Below, in pieces: positions 1 through 8,061 of a stretch of 41,993 nt of DNA. The stretch spans positions 1 to 41,993 of the forward strand of contig CANASS010000015.1 in the NCBI GenBank assembly GCA_947364395.1, given 5' to 3'. The DNA comes from an uncultured bacterium. Its GTDB lineage: Bacteria > Bacillota > Clostridia > Oscillospirales > Oscillospiraceae. Under the pieces are notes generated by a model, which saw only the letters and a list, made by a program, of their open reading frames with translations, had not been told where the DNA came from and did not search any database. Made by a program: the position numbers and the translations under genes. Position 1 is the stretch's first letter, and each line of letters opens with the position of its first letter.

Positions 1-95
1 CTCCGCTTTCTTTCAACATAGCCAGATTTCCTATGTTCTAATTCGGGAGTAATAATGACATTGGCGGGATGCGGGGGCCCCATTTTTCCGCATAT

Positions 96-482
96 TCAAA
101 ACACATTGGTCAGTGTGGGAAGCTCCGCCTCCACCAAAAGTCCCAGCTGGGTTATCAGCCGGGCGTTGGAGGCGGCGTATTCGGCGGTCTGCTTTTCGGC
201 CCCTTCCAAGAAGGCCAGCGTCTCGTCCAGCGTTATAAGGACGGCGTCGATGTCCGTGTGCCGCAGTGTGACGTGGAGATAGCCCTCCTGGTCGATCCAG
301 CGGTCCTTGACCTTCCGGGTGAGCCGGGCCGCCTCTTCCCAGTTCTCCTGCTCCGCCTGGGCCTGGGCCTGGGTGAGCATGGCGGAGAGCTCGTCGGTAA
401 AGCCGCCCAGACGCCAGACGTGGAGCCCGGACAGCGCCGCCAGCATAAGAATCAGCGCAATGGAGATATACAACCGTCTCAT
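96..482 (-). CDS. DUF4363 family protein
   Basis: 128-aa protein with one N-terminal hydrophobic segment (about residues 5-22), so probably anchored in the membrane with a helical extracytoplasmic part. The rest is charged and helix-rich, with Ala/Glu/Gln-rich stretches around residues 36-65. Size and layout fit the DUF4363 family, whose function is unknown. The ATG at 482 overlaps the stop of the upstream DUF421 gene (ATGA-type overlap), so the two are translationally coupled; DUF421 and DUF4363 genes are commonly paired in Firmicutes. The last 95 bases of the window beyond its stop hold no gene; they contain a short inverted repeat (ACATAG/CTATGT, 17-37) and no convincing terminator. Confidence 0.75.
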   Translation of the reverse strand: MRRLYISIALILMLAALSGLHVWRLGGFTDELSAMLTQAQAQAEQENWEEAARLTRKVKDRWIDQEGYLHVTLRHTDIDAVLITLDETLAFLEGAEKQTAEYAASNARLITQLGLLVEAELPTLTNVF

Positions 483-1162
483 TTTTTCGCCTCCCTTTTG
501 GGCACGCAGCAGGTGCTTCCCCCCTCGTCCACCGTGAGCAAGAAGGCCTGCCGGGGGGAGTGGAGCCCGTGGGCCGCCAGCTGCTTTTCCAGCCAGTTGC
601 GCTCGTATCCCGTCCCCTTCAGATTGTGCTCCAGCAGCCGCCCGTCGCTGATGAGCACCACGGGAAGACCGGTCTCCTGGACGGCCACCCCCATCTGGGC
701 GGCGGTGACGGGCTTGTCGGCGGCGTAGGGCAGGACGGACAGCTGTCCGTTGGTCTCCAGCAGGGCGAACTTGATAGCTTTGAAATCGGCGTAACCCTGT
801 ATGCGCAGCTCCTCCATCAGCTCGTCCAGGGTGAGACGGTTCTTTCTCAGCTCCGCCTCCACCACCTGGCCGTTCTCCACCACCACCGAGGGCCGCCCGC
901 ACAGCAGGGCCCGAAATCGGATGGACTTGGTGCACAGCACGGAGATGATGGAGGACAGGGCCAGCAGCACCACGATGGGGATGAGCCCCGCCAGCAGGGG
1001 GATGCCGTTGTCCTGCATGGGGACGGAGGCCAGATCGGCGATGATGAGGGTGAGCACCAGCTCGGAGGGCTCCAGCTGCCCAATCTGGTGCTTGCCCAGC
1101 AGGCGTATGCCCACGATAATGAACAGGTATAGCAGCACGGTGCGTATGAGTACTACGAACAC
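479..1162 (-). CDS. DUF421 (YetF-like) membrane protein
   Basis: 227-aa protein with three N-terminal membrane segments (about residues 4-22, 34-52, 56-76) followed by a cytoplasmic alpha/beta domain. Characteristic family features are the RLLGKHQIGQLEPSELV stretch after the first helix and the RPSVVVENGQV strand that opens the soluble domain. B. subtilis has several paralogues (YetF, YdfS and others), some linked to spore membranes; the biochemical role is not established. The start is a GTG at 1162 preceded by GAGGTG at about 5 nt. It is first in a two-gene unit with the DUF4363 gene. A weak promoter-like pair (TGGACA then CATCAT) lies about 100 bp upstream, but I do not call it. Confidence 0.85.
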   Translation of the reverse strand: MFVVLIRTVLLYLFIIVGIRLLGKHQIGQLEPSELVLTLIIADLASVPMQDNGIPLLAGLIPIVVLLALSSIISVLCTKSIRFRALLCGRPSVVVENGQVVEAELRKNRLTLDELMEELRIQGYADFKAIKFALLETNGQLSVLPYAADKPVTAAQMGVAVQETGLPVVLISDGRLLEHNLKGTGYERNWLEKQLAAHGLHSPRQAFLLTVDEGGSTCCVPKREAKK

Positions 1163-1326
1163 AAAAACACCTCGTTTCTGGAAAACCGGGCAAAAAAGGG
1201 CTCCCCGTAAAACCGTCTTTGGTTTTGCTACAACGTCATTTTGCCCTTGTGATGATGCGGATATGCCCCCGGTTTGTCCAAAACTCCGATTTTCATAGGA
1301 ACGGTAAAAAAGCGTGGGAGATTTTC

Positions 1327-1355
1327 TTGCTTTTTTGGCGGCAAATCAGTAAAAT
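1327..1355 (+). promoter_or_regulatory. Sigma-A-type promoter of carAB
   Basis: TTGCTT (1327-1332), a 17-nt spacer and TAAAAT (1350-1355), within an AT-rich stretch that stands out from the GC-rich background. The predicted start of transcription near 1362 leaves a leader of about 25 nt containing only the AAGGTGGGA ribosome site (1372-1380). That is too short for a PyrR-type attenuator or a riboswitch. Confidence 0.6.
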
Positions 1356-1387
1356 AAACAGAGTAAAAAATAAGGTGGGATGCGAGC

Positions 1388-2518
1388 TTGAAAGCGACTT
1401 TGATTTTGTCCAACGGCGCGGTGTTCCGGGGGGACGCCATCGGCGCCATGGGTGACCGGGTGTGCGAGATGGTGTTCAACACCTCCATGACCGGCTACCA
1501 GGAGATTTTGACCGACCCCTCCTATGCCGGGCAGGGCGTGGTGATGTCCTATCCCCTCATGGGAAATTACGGGGTGAACCACGAGGACAACGAGTCCCAG
1601 CGCCCCTGGGCGGAGGCGCTGGTGGTGCGCCATCTCTCCCCTGTGGGGAGCAATTTCCGCTGTGAGGGCAGCCTGGGGGACTACCTGCTCCAACACAATA
1701 TCGCGGGCATCCAGGGTGTGGACACCCGCGCCCTGACCAAGCTCCTCCGCAGCCAGGGGACCATGAACGGCATGATCACCTGCGCGGAGCATTTTCATGT
1801 CCAGGAGGTCATGGACATGCTGGCGGCCTACCGGGTGTCCGGCACCGTGGAGAGGGTGACCCGAAAGGAGCCCCAGGTGTACGCCCCCGACGGGGATCTG
1901 AATTACCGGGTGGCCCTGATGGACTACGGCGTGAAGCAGAACATGATCGAGTGCCTGCGGAAACGGGGGTGCGAGGTCACCGTGTTCCCCGCCCACACTC
2001 CAGCGGCGGAGATCCTGCGGGGCGAGCGGGTGGGAGACCGCTGCGTGCCCTATAACGGCGTGATGCTGTCCAACGGCCCCGGCGACCCGGCGGACAACGT
2101 GGACATCATCAAGGAAGTCCGGGCGCTGTATGAGTCCGGCATCCCCCTGTTCGCCGTGTGCCTGGGGCACCAGCTGCTGGCGTTGGCCACCGGCGCAAAA
2201 ACCCACAAGATGACCTTCGGCCACCGGGGGGGCAACCACCCGGTGAAGGACCTGGAGGCGGGCCGGTGCTTCATCACCAGCCAAAACCACGGCTATGTGG
2301 TGGACGGGGACAGCGTAGACCCGGCTGTGGCCCAGGTATCCCATGTGAACGTCAACGACGGTACGGTGGAGGGGCTGAAATACAGGCGGAAAAACTGCTT
2401 CACCGTCCAGTTCCACCCCGAGGCCAGCCCCGGCCCCGAGGACACCGAGTACCTGTTCGACCGCTTCACCGCCTCCATGGCGGAGGCTCAAAATACCCCC
2501 ATGGGAGGTGACCGGTAA
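1388..2518 (+). CDS. carA: Carbamoyl-phosphate synthase small (glutaminase) subunit
   Basis: 376 aa, normal length for CarA. It hydrolyses glutamine and passes ammonia to CarB to make carbamoyl phosphate for pyrimidine and arginine synthesis. The N-terminal CPSase domain (about 1-150) contains NTSMTGYQEILTDPSY. The C-terminal class I glutamine amidotransferase domain has SNGPGDP (228-234), the nucleophile Cys258 in FAVCLGHQ, and the partners His343 and Glu345 in QFHPEASPG. The start is a TTG at 1388, chosen because AAGGTGGGA lies 7 nt upstream and the N-terminus KATLILSNG is the usual CarA beginning. It overlaps carB by TAATG. Confidence 0.97.
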   Translation: MKATLILSNGAVFRGDAIGAMGDRVCEMVFNTSMTGYQEILTDPSYAGQGVVMSYPLMGNYGVNHEDNESQRPWAEALVVRHLSPVGSNFRCEGSLGDYLLQHNIAGIQGVDTRALTKLLRSQGTMNGMITCAEHFHVQEVMDMLAAYRVSGTVERVTRKEPQVYAPDGDLNYRVALMDYGVKQNMIECLRKRGCEVTVFPAHTPAAEILRGERVGDRCVPYNGVMLSNGPGDPADNVDIIKEVRALYESGIPLFAVCLGHQLLALATGAKTHKMTFGHRGGNHPVKDLEAGRCFITSQNHGYVVDGDSVDPAVAQVSHVNVNDGTVEGLKYRRKNCFTVQFHPEASPGPEDTEYLFDRFTASMAEAQNTPMGGDR

Positions 2519-5500
2519 TGCCGAAGGACCCAAACATCAAAAAAGTGCTGGTGCTGGGCTCCGGCCCCATCGTCATCGGTCAGGCCGCCGAATTCGACTA
2601 CGCCGGCACCCAGGCCTGCCGCGCCCTCAAGGAGGAAGGCGTGGAGGTGGTGCTTGTCAACTCCAACCCCGCCACCATCATGACCGACAAGGACATCGCC
2701 GACCACGTGTACATTGAGCCGCTGAACGTGGACAGCGTCACCCAGATCATCCAGATGGAGCGGCCCGACTCCGTCCTGCCCACCCTGGGAGGGCAGACGG
2801 GGCTGAACCTGGCCATGGCCCTCCATGAGAACGGCACCCTGGCCAAGTACGGCGTGCGCCTGCTGGGCACCAGCCCGGAGTCCATCCACAAAGCGGAGGA
2901 CCGCCAGGGCTTCAAGGACTGCATGGAGTCCATCGGCCAGCCCTGCGTTATATCGGACGTGATGGAGAGCGTGGACGACGCGGTGGCCTTCGCGGAAAAA
3001 ATCAGCTATCCCGTCATCGTCCGGCCCGCCTACACCCTGGGGGGCACCGGGGGCGGCATCGCCTACGACGAACCCTCCCTGCGGGAGATCGCCGACCGGG
3101 GCATCCATCTGAGCCGGGTGGGTCAGGTGCTCATCGAGCGGTGCATCGCCGGGTGGAAGGAGATAGAGTTCGAGGTCATGCGGGACCGCGCGGGCAATGT
3201 CATCCAGATCTGCTCCATGGAGAACCTGGACCCTGTGGGCGTCCACACCGGCGACTCCATCGTGGTGGCCCCCACCCAGACCCTGGCCAACCGGGAGTAT
3301 CAGATGCTGCGCTCCGCCGCCCTGAACATCATCACCGCCCTGGGCATCGAGGGGGGCTGCAACTGTCAGTTTGCCCTGAATCCGGATTCCGATGAATATG
3401 CCGTCATTGAGGTCAACCCCCGGGTGAGCCGCTCCTCCGCCCTGGCCTCCAAGGCCACGGGCTACCCCATCGCCAAGGTTGCGGCCAAGATCGCCCTGGG
3501 CTACACCCTGGACGAGATCCCCAACGCCGTCACAGGCAAGACCACCGCCTGCTTCGAGCCCACCTTGGACTACTGCGTGTTAAAGATCCCCCGCCTGCCC
3601 TTCGACAAGTTCACCACCGCCAGCCGCACCCTGGGCACCCAGATGAAGGCCACCGGCGAGGTCATGGCCATCGCCAACTCCTTCGAGGGGGCGCTGATGA
3701 AGGCAATCCGCTCCCTGGAGCTGAACGTCCGGGCCCTGCGCCTGCCCAAGCTGGACGACCTGTACACCGACGAGATTGAGGACATGCTGGTCAACGTAGA
3801 CGACGAGCGGCTGTTCGTGGTGGCGGAGGCCATCCGCCGGGGGGTGTCGCCCAAAAAGATCAACTCCATCACCAAGATGGACATTTGGTTTTTGGACCGC
3901 TTTAAAAAGATCATCGACATGGAGCAGGCCCTTATCCTGTGCAAGGGGGAGCCGGACGCCGACGCCCTGCGGCGGGCCAAGGAGATGTGCTTTGCCGACA
4001 GCTACATCGGCTGGCTGTGCCAGATGGAGCAGAAGGACGTGAAGGCCCTGCGGGAGCGGTACGGCATCGTGCCCTCCTTCAAGATGGTGGACACCTGCGC
4101 CGCCGAATTTGACGCGGAAACCCCCTACTACTATTCTTCCTACGACGGGGAGAACGAGGCGGACGCCGGTGCCGGGGACAGCCAGGGGAAAAAGGTGCTG
4201 GTGCTGGGCTCCGGCCCCATCCGCATCGGACAGGGCATCGAGTTCGATTACTGTTCCGTCCACTCCGTGTGGGCGCTGAAGCGGCTGGGTTACGAGACCA
4301 TCATTGTCAACAACAACCCGGAGACGGTGTCCACCGACTTCGACGTGGCGGACAAGCTGTACTTCGAGCCCCTCACCGCCGAGGACGTGCAGAATATCGT
4401 GGAGCAGGAGAAGCCATGGGGGGCGGTGGTCCAGTTCGGCGGACAGACCGCCATCAAGCTGGCCAAGGCCCTTACCGACATGGGCGTGCCCATTCTGGGC
4501 ACCTCCTCCGACGGGGTGGATGCCGCCGAGGACCGGGAGCGGTTCGACGAGATTTTGAACCAGTGTCTCATCCCCCGGGCCAAGGGACAGACCGTGTTCA
4601 CCACCGAGGAGGCCCTGCGCGCCGCTAATGAGATCGGCTACCCGGTGCTGGTGCGCCCCTCCTACGTGCTGGGGGGCCAGGGCATGGAGATCGCCTACAA
4701 CGACCGCAACATCACCGACTTTATGCGCATCATCAACCAGACCGTCCAGGAGCACCCCATTCTGGTGGACAAGTACCTGATGGGCCGGGAGGTGGAGGTG
4801 GACGGCGTGTTCGACGGCGAAGACCTGCTCATCCCCGGCATCATGGAGCACGTGGAGCGGGCCGGGGTCCACTCCGGGGACTCCATCTCCGTCTACCCTT
4901 CCATACACGTGGAGGACAAGCACAAAAAGACCATTGAGCGCTACACCCACGACCTGGCAAAGGCCCTGGGAGTCGTCGGCCTCATCAACATCCAGTTCAT
5001 CATCTACGACGACATGGTGTACGTCATTGAGGTGAACCCCCGCTCCTCCCGCACCATCCCTTATATCTCCAAAGTGACGGGAGTGCCCATCATCGACCTG
5101 GCCACCAAGGTAATGCTGGGCCAGAAGCTGAAGGACCTGGGCTACGGCACCGGGATTTACCGGGAAGCGGACTATTTCGCCGTGAAAATGCCGGTGTTCT
5201 CCTTTGAAAAGCTGGCGGACGTGGACACCGGCCTGGGCCCGGAGATGAAGTCCACCGGCGAGGTGCTGGGCATTGCGGAGTCCTTCCCCCAGTCCCTGCT
5301 GAAGGCCTTCAAGGGGGCCAATATGCGGGCGCCTAAAAAGGGCGGGCGCATCATCCTCACCGTGAAGGACGAGGACAAGGGAGAGGCCATCGGCATCGCC
5401 CGGGGCTTCGCCGACCAAGGTGTGGAAATTCTGGCCACCGAGGGCACCTGCCGGACCCTGTCGGAGGCGGGCGTACCCTGCGCCACCGTGGCCCGGGTGT

Positions 5501-5733
5501 CCGAGGGCCACCCCAACATTATGGACATGATCGCCTCCGGCACTATTGACCTGGTCATCAACACCCCCACCCGGGGCAGGCGGCAGAACACCGACGGCTT
5601 CAAGATCCGCCGGGCCGCTGTGGAGCACTCTGTGGGCTGCGTCACCTCCATCGACACCGCCCGGGCCCTGCTCACCGCACGCCAGCAGGGCCGGAGCCGA
5701 GACCTTCAGGCCATCGACATCACAAAAATCTGA
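2518..5733 (+). CDS. carB: Carbamoyl-phosphate synthase large subunit
   Basis: 1071 aa, full length. It has the duplicated ATP-grasp architecture of CarB. Each half begins with a KVLVLGSGP motif (residues about 10 and 560: GSGPIVIGQAAEFDY and GSGPIRIGQGIEFDY), followed by biotin-carboxylase-like ATP-binding regions containing RPAYTLGGTGGGI and RPSYVLGGQGMEI and the metal-site segments EVNPRVSRSS and EVNPRSSRT. The last 140 or so residues are an MGS-like allosteric domain ending in NTPTRGRRQNTDGF..RR. It uses ammonia from CarA, bicarbonate and two ATP. Its ATG overlaps the carA stop. This is the only car operon in the window, so whether it serves pyrimidine, arginine or both cannot be told from sequence. 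Confidence 0.98.
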   Translation: MPKDPNIKKVLVLGSGPIVIGQAAEFDYAGTQACRALKEEGVEVVLVNSNPATIMTDKDIADHVYIEPLNVDSVTQIIQMERPDSVLPTLGGQTGLNLAMALHENGTLAKYGVRLLGTSPESIHKAEDRQGFKDCMESIGQPCVISDVMESVDDAVAFAEKISYPVIVRPAYTLGGTGGGIAYDEPSLREIADRGIHLSRVGQVLIERCIAGWKEIEFEVMRDRAGNVIQICSMENLDPVGVHTGDSIVVAPTQTLANREYQMLRSAALNIITALGIEGGCNCQFALNPDSDEYAVIEVNPRVSRSSALASKATGYPIAKVAAKIALGYTLDEIPNAVTGKTTACFEPTLDYCVLKIPRLPFDKFTTASRTLGTQMKATGEVMAIANSFEGALMKAIRSLELNVRALRLPKLDDLYTDEIEDMLVNVDDERLFVVAEAIRRGVSPKKINSITKMDIWFLDRFKKIIDMEQALILCKGEPDADALRRAKEMCFADSYIGWLCQMEQKDVKALRERYGIVPSFKMVDTCAAEFDAETPYYYSSYDGENEADAGAGDSQGKKVLVLGSGPIRIGQGIEFDYCSVHSVWALKRLGYETIIVNNNPETVSTDFDVADKLYFEPLTAEDVQNIVEQEKPWGAVVQFGGQTAIKLAKALTDMGVPILGTSSDGVDAAEDRERFDEILNQCLIPRAKGQTVFTTEEALRAANEIGYPVLVRPSYVLGGQGMEIAYNDRNITDFMRIINQTVQEHPILVDKYLMGREVEVDGVFDGEDLLIPGIMEHVERAGVHSGDSISVYPSIHVEDKHKKTIERYTHDLAKALGVVGLINIQFIIYDDMVYVIEVNPRSSRTIPYISKVTGVPIIDLATKVMLGQKLKDLGYGTGIYREADYFAVKMPVFSFEKLADVDTGLGPEMKSTGEVLGIAESFPQSLLKAFKGANMRAPKKGGRIILTVKDEDKGEAIGIARGFADQGVEILATEGTCRTLSEAGVPCATVARVSEGHPNIMDMIASGTIDLVINTPTRGRRQNTDGFKIRRAAVEHSVGCVTSIDTARALLTARQQGRSRDLQAIDITKI

Positions 5734-5755
5734 ACCTTACATCCGGCTGTAAAAA

Positions 5756-5787
5756 GGACGAAGGAGCGGCGTCCCGCCCCTTTGTCC
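5756..5787 (+). terminator. Hairpin after carB (possible terminator, no U-tract)
   Basis: About 14 base pairs: GGACGAAGGAGCGG pairs with the CCGCCCCTTTGTCC side around a short loop, with one mismatch and one G-U pair. It begins 22 nt after the carB stop. No run of T follows, so it may stabilise the carAB 3' end or attenuate read-through into the next gene rather than terminate fully. Confidence 0.4.
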
Positions 5788-5819
5788 ACAATGAAGTTTG
5801 AAAAAGGAGAGAGTAACAC

Positions 5820-6410
5820 ATGAACGCAAAGCCTGTGAAAAAGACAAATGCCGTCTACCTTCTGCTGACCATCCTTGTCCCCCTTGTGTTCATCGGCGTG
5901 ATGGGATACATCGGCGCCACCTTCTTCCGCGACGGAGGGGCGGGCGCGGTGGTCTGCTTCATGTGTCCTACGGTGGCAGCCGTAGCCTGGTGGATTCTGG
6001 GCCCCACCACCATCTGGAACCAGAAGAAAAAGAAGATGATGAAGGATTTGGACGCCCAGGGCTTCAGCCGCAATCAGACCTTCTACGGCGGCAACCAGAC
6101 CGTGGTGGTGGATGTTCAGCATGGCAAGGTGGCGCTGCTCTTCTTCTGGAATCCCTTTGAAATGTTCGTCCTTCCGGCCGAGCGCATCACCAAGGCCTGG
6201 GCTGAGGACGGCGCAGGCGGCGCGGGCTTCCTTCGAGGCACCAGCCGGGTGAGCTTTCTGTTTCTCATCGACAGCATCAAGGTACGGGTAAACACCTTTA
6301 CATCCAACCAGCGCTGGAGGATGGACGACCCCAAGATTTTGGAGGCCGTCTCCAAGGCGGACATGATGGTGCAGGTGCTGGAGACGGCCAAACAGGCCTC
6401 GGATTCCTGA
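5820..6410 (+). CDS. Unknown two-helix membrane protein
   Basis: 196 aa, not recognised. A short basic N-terminus is followed by two membrane helices (about residues 12-36 and 41-62), then a Lys-rich turn (NQKKKKMMKDL) and a soluble C-terminal domain of about 120 residues rich in beta-strand patterns (TVVVDVQHGKVALLFF). By the positive-inside rule the soluble part should be cytoplasmic. The ATG at 5820 has a strong AAAAAGGAGAG ribosome site. The next gene starts 1 nt after its stop, so they form a two-gene unit. The soluble domain vaguely suggests a PH-like or lipid-facing fold, but I have no motif to support that. Confidence 0.7.
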   Translation: MNAKPVKKTNAVYLLLTILVPLVFIGVMGYIGATFFRDGGAGAVVCFMCPTVAAVAWWILGPTTIWNQKKKKMMKDLDAQGFSRNQTFYGGNQTVVVDVQHGKVALLFFWNPFEMFVLPAERITKAWAEDGAGGAGFLRGTSRVSFLFLIDSIKVRVNTFTSNQRWRMDDPKILEAVSKADMMVQVLETAKQASDS

Positions 6411-6411
6411 T

Positions 6412-6762
6412 ATGGGACTGTTCAGCAGGATGCTTGCCCGGCTCCAGGACAACTGGTGCCGGGACTGCAAGCGCGAGATGGAGGAGGCCCGGCGTCGGCT
6501 GTTGGCCCTGCCCAGCCAGACAGTGGGTCACTATGTGGAACACACAGACCCCGGCTACTACACCGAAGAGCTGTGCGCGGTGGGAGGAAAGTCGGACATT
6601 CCCCCGGGGATGTATGCCTGCGAGGCCGTCCAGTACCGCTGTCCCCAGTGCGGCCGGCGGGTGACGGTGCTGGACCCTTTCCTCCCTGTGCGGGAAGAGG
6701 AGAAGCACGAGGGCACACTGGTTTTTGAGGACCGGGCGCTGGACGATTTTCTCTGGCGGTAA
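6412..6762 (+). CDS. Unknown small CxxC (zinc-ribbon-like) protein
   Basis: 116 aa, not recognised. Two Cys pairs are visible, CRDC (residues 16-19) and CPQC (about 77-80), spaced as in zinc-ribbon or rubredoxin-like knuckles. Between them lies a helix (EMEEARRRLLALPSQT) and a YVEHTDPGYYTEEL segment. It follows the membrane protein directly (TGA-T-ATG), so the two are probably co-translated. The frame stops at 6760-6762, but coding-like, helix-forming sequence continues downstream in two other frames (6763-6926). The annotated protein may therefore be a truncated form of a longer ancestor. Confidence 0.6.
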   Translation: MGLFSRMLARLQDNWCRDCKREMEEARRRLLALPSQTVGHYVEHTDPGYYTEELCAVGGKSDIPPGMYACEAVQYRCPQCGRRVTVLDPFLPVREEEKHEGTLVFEDRALDDFLWR

Positions 6763-6926
6763 AGCAGCGGCGGCCCACCTGCGGGCTTTCGGCCAGGAGG
6801 AAGCAGAGCGGGCCGCGGAGGACGCAAAAGCGTCGGGAGGCGGTGGAACAGGCGCAGCGGAAAGCACAGCGGAAGTTTGGCCGAGGGATGCAGGAAAGCA
6901 CGCTTAAAGGGCGCCCTCTTGTTTTA
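6763..6926 (+). pseudogene. Frameshifted C-terminal remnant of the CxxC protein
   Basis: After the TAA at 6760-6762 the +1 frame reads KAAAAHLRAFGQEEAERAA and on to EDAK. After the AAAA run at 6826-6829 a further +1 step gives RREAVEQAQRKAQRKFGRGM and then QESTLKGRPL. Joined, this is one coherent charged helix, as expected of a coiled-coil tail. Two single-base insertions would explain the breaks. The open frame then runs into the left end of the MITE at 6926/6927, which probably removed the original stop. Programmed frameshifting or sequencing error are alternatives. Confidence 0.4.
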
Positions 6927-7087
6927 GAACCTGTATTCACAACCGAAAACGCCGGATGGTCGAGGGATTTTTACGACAGGCAAGGTGAATTTTCGCGAAA
7001 TAATTGGGTTTATTTCAAGAAAATTTAACGCCGCATGCCGGGAAAACACCCAGCCACACGGTGAATTGAGGTTGTTAATACAGGTTC
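6927..7087. mobile_element. 161-bp MITE (IS5-type ends, TTA target duplication)
   Basis: Terminal inverted repeats of 18 bp, GAACCTGTATTCACAACC at the left (6927-6944) and its complement at the right (7070-7087), with one mismatch. Both ends are flanked by TTA (6924-6926 and 7088-7090), a 3-bp target duplication of the TNA type known from parts of the IS5 family. The interior has no open frame of its own and no transposase, so it must be mobilised in trans. It sits between the degenerate gene tail and the promoter of the methyltransferase gene. Confidence 0.8.
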
Positions 7088-7093
7088 TTATAC

Positions 7094-7122
7094 TTGCCAG
7101 CGGCTGCTTTTGCTGTTATTCT
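7094..7122 (+). promoter_or_regulatory. Promoter of the methyltransferase gene
   Basis: TTGCCA (7094-7099), 17-nt spacer, TATTCT (7117-7122). It starts 7 bp after the right end of the MITE, so the MITE has not split it but may supply upstream sequence. Initiation near 7129 leaves a leader of about 27 nt with the AGGAGAG ribosome site. Confidence 0.5.
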
Positions 7123-7155
7123 AGATTATATAAACCGCTATTTAGGAGAGTAGCA

Positions 7156-7911
7156 ATGAATAACGCATATGATAATGAAAAATTTTTTGAGGAATATGCG
7201 AAAATGGCCCGTAGCAAAGACGGCCTATGTTCTGCCGGGGAATGGCGACAGTTAAAACCTCTGTTCCCTCCTCTTGGCGGAAAGAATGTTCTTGATTTAG
7301 GGTGTGGTTATGGCTGGCATTGCAAATTTGCCGCAGAGCAAGGAGCAATGCGGGTACTGGGACTTGATTTAAGTCGTAAAATGATTGAAGCGGCAAAGCG
7401 GCGTAACGCAGGAGAAAAAATTGAGTATCGTATTTGTGGAATAGACGAATATGAGTACCCTGCAAACGTGTGGGATTGTGTTATTTCCAATCTGGCGCTA
7501 CACTACATAGAAAATATAGAACTCATATTTCAAAAAGTTCATAGGACACTGAAACCAGACGGAATATTCCTCTTTAATATTGAACACCCCGTTTTTACTG
7601 CCGGGGTTGGACAGGATTGGATTTATACAGTTGATGGAACACCCAAATACTGGCCGGTTGATCATTACTTTATTCCAGAGGAACGGCATACTCACTTCCT
7701 GGGGTGTGATGTAGTAAAACAGCACCACACGCTTACACAAATACTGATGGGTTTACTAAATAGTGGTTTTGAGCTTACAACCGTGGAAGAAGCAGAGCCA
7801 CCGAAAGAAATGATGGATATTCCGGAATTCAAAGATGAACTGCGCCGCCCAATGATGCTATTGGTGAAAGCAATAGCGAGAGAAACTGTTATAAGCAACG
7901 AAATTGAATAG
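7156..7911 (+). CDS. Class I SAM-dependent methyltransferase
   Basis: 251 aa. The Rossmann-type SAM-binding motif I is VLDLGCGYGWH (45-55), followed by the acidic end of strand 2 in VLGLDLSRKMIEAA, motif NLALHYIE after strand 4 and a LKPDGIFLFNIEHP post-motif. This matches small-molecule methyltransferases of the UbiE/Methyltransf_11 type; the substrate cannot be told. The ATG at 7156 was chosen because AGGAGAG lies 5 nt upstream; a longer frame upstream only reads through the MITE. Base composition is clearly lower in GC than the neighbours and codon use is A/T-ending, which suggests recent transfer. It is flanked by the MITE and a terminator, so it is monocistronic. Confidence 0.85.
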   Translation: MNNAYDNEKFFEEYAKMARSKDGLCSAGEWRQLKPLFPPLGGKNVLDLGCGYGWHCKFAAEQGAMRVLGLDLSRKMIEAAKRRNAGEKIEYRICGIDEYEYPANVWDCVISNLALHYIENIELIFQKVHRTLKPDGIFLFNIEHPVFTAGVGQDWIYTVDGTPKYWPVDHYFIPEERHTHFLGCDVVKQHHTLTQILMGLLNSGFELTTVEEAEPPKEMMDIPEFKDELRRPMMLLVKAIARETVISNEIE

Positions 7912-7917
7912 CTGACT

Positions 7918-7956
7918 GAAACGGTCCCTCCGGCACTGTTCCGGCGGGGCCGTTTT
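7918..7956 (+). terminator. Rho-independent terminator of the methyltransferase gene
   Basis: A stem of AACGGTCCC with GGGGCCGTT (one T-G pair) and an inner TCCGG/CCGG(C) extension, followed by TTTT, beginning 7 nt after the stop. Confidence 0.7.
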
Positions 7957-8010
7957 GCGCACCTCTCCCCTGCCCTGCCTATTTCACCCGAGGAAAAATT
8001 TTTTGAGGGG

Positions 8011-8039
8011 TTGACCAATTTGGTCAATAGCGGTATGGT
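8011..8039 (+). promoter_or_regulatory. tetR operon promoter with palindromic operator
   Basis: TTGACC (8011-8016), 17-nt spacer, TATGGT (8034-8039). The perfect inverted repeat TTGACCAATTTGGTCAA (8011-8027) covers the whole -35 box and the start of the spacer. Palindromes of this size are typical TetR-family operators, and this one precedes a tetR gene, so direct autorepression of the whole operon is the natural reading. The AAAGGAGG ribosome site is at 8047-8054. Confidence 0.7.
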
Positions 8040-8061
8040 GGAGGGGAAAGGAGGATTGGCC

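Noticed and set aside
1163..1387. PyrR-type attenuator or riboswitch before carA
   Set aside because: The promoter at 1327-1355 leaves a leader of only about 25 nt, and no terminator/antiterminator pair is visible.
3580..5628. Long open frame (682 codons) on the minus strand opposite carB
   Set aside because: It is the antisense shadow of a high-GC gene with third-position bias; the protein is low-complexity His/Gly/Val-rich and carB is unambiguous.
6985..7155. Upstream extension of the methyltransferase frame
   Set aside because: It translates the MITE interior; the ATG at 7156 has a proper ribosome site and gives the normal family length.
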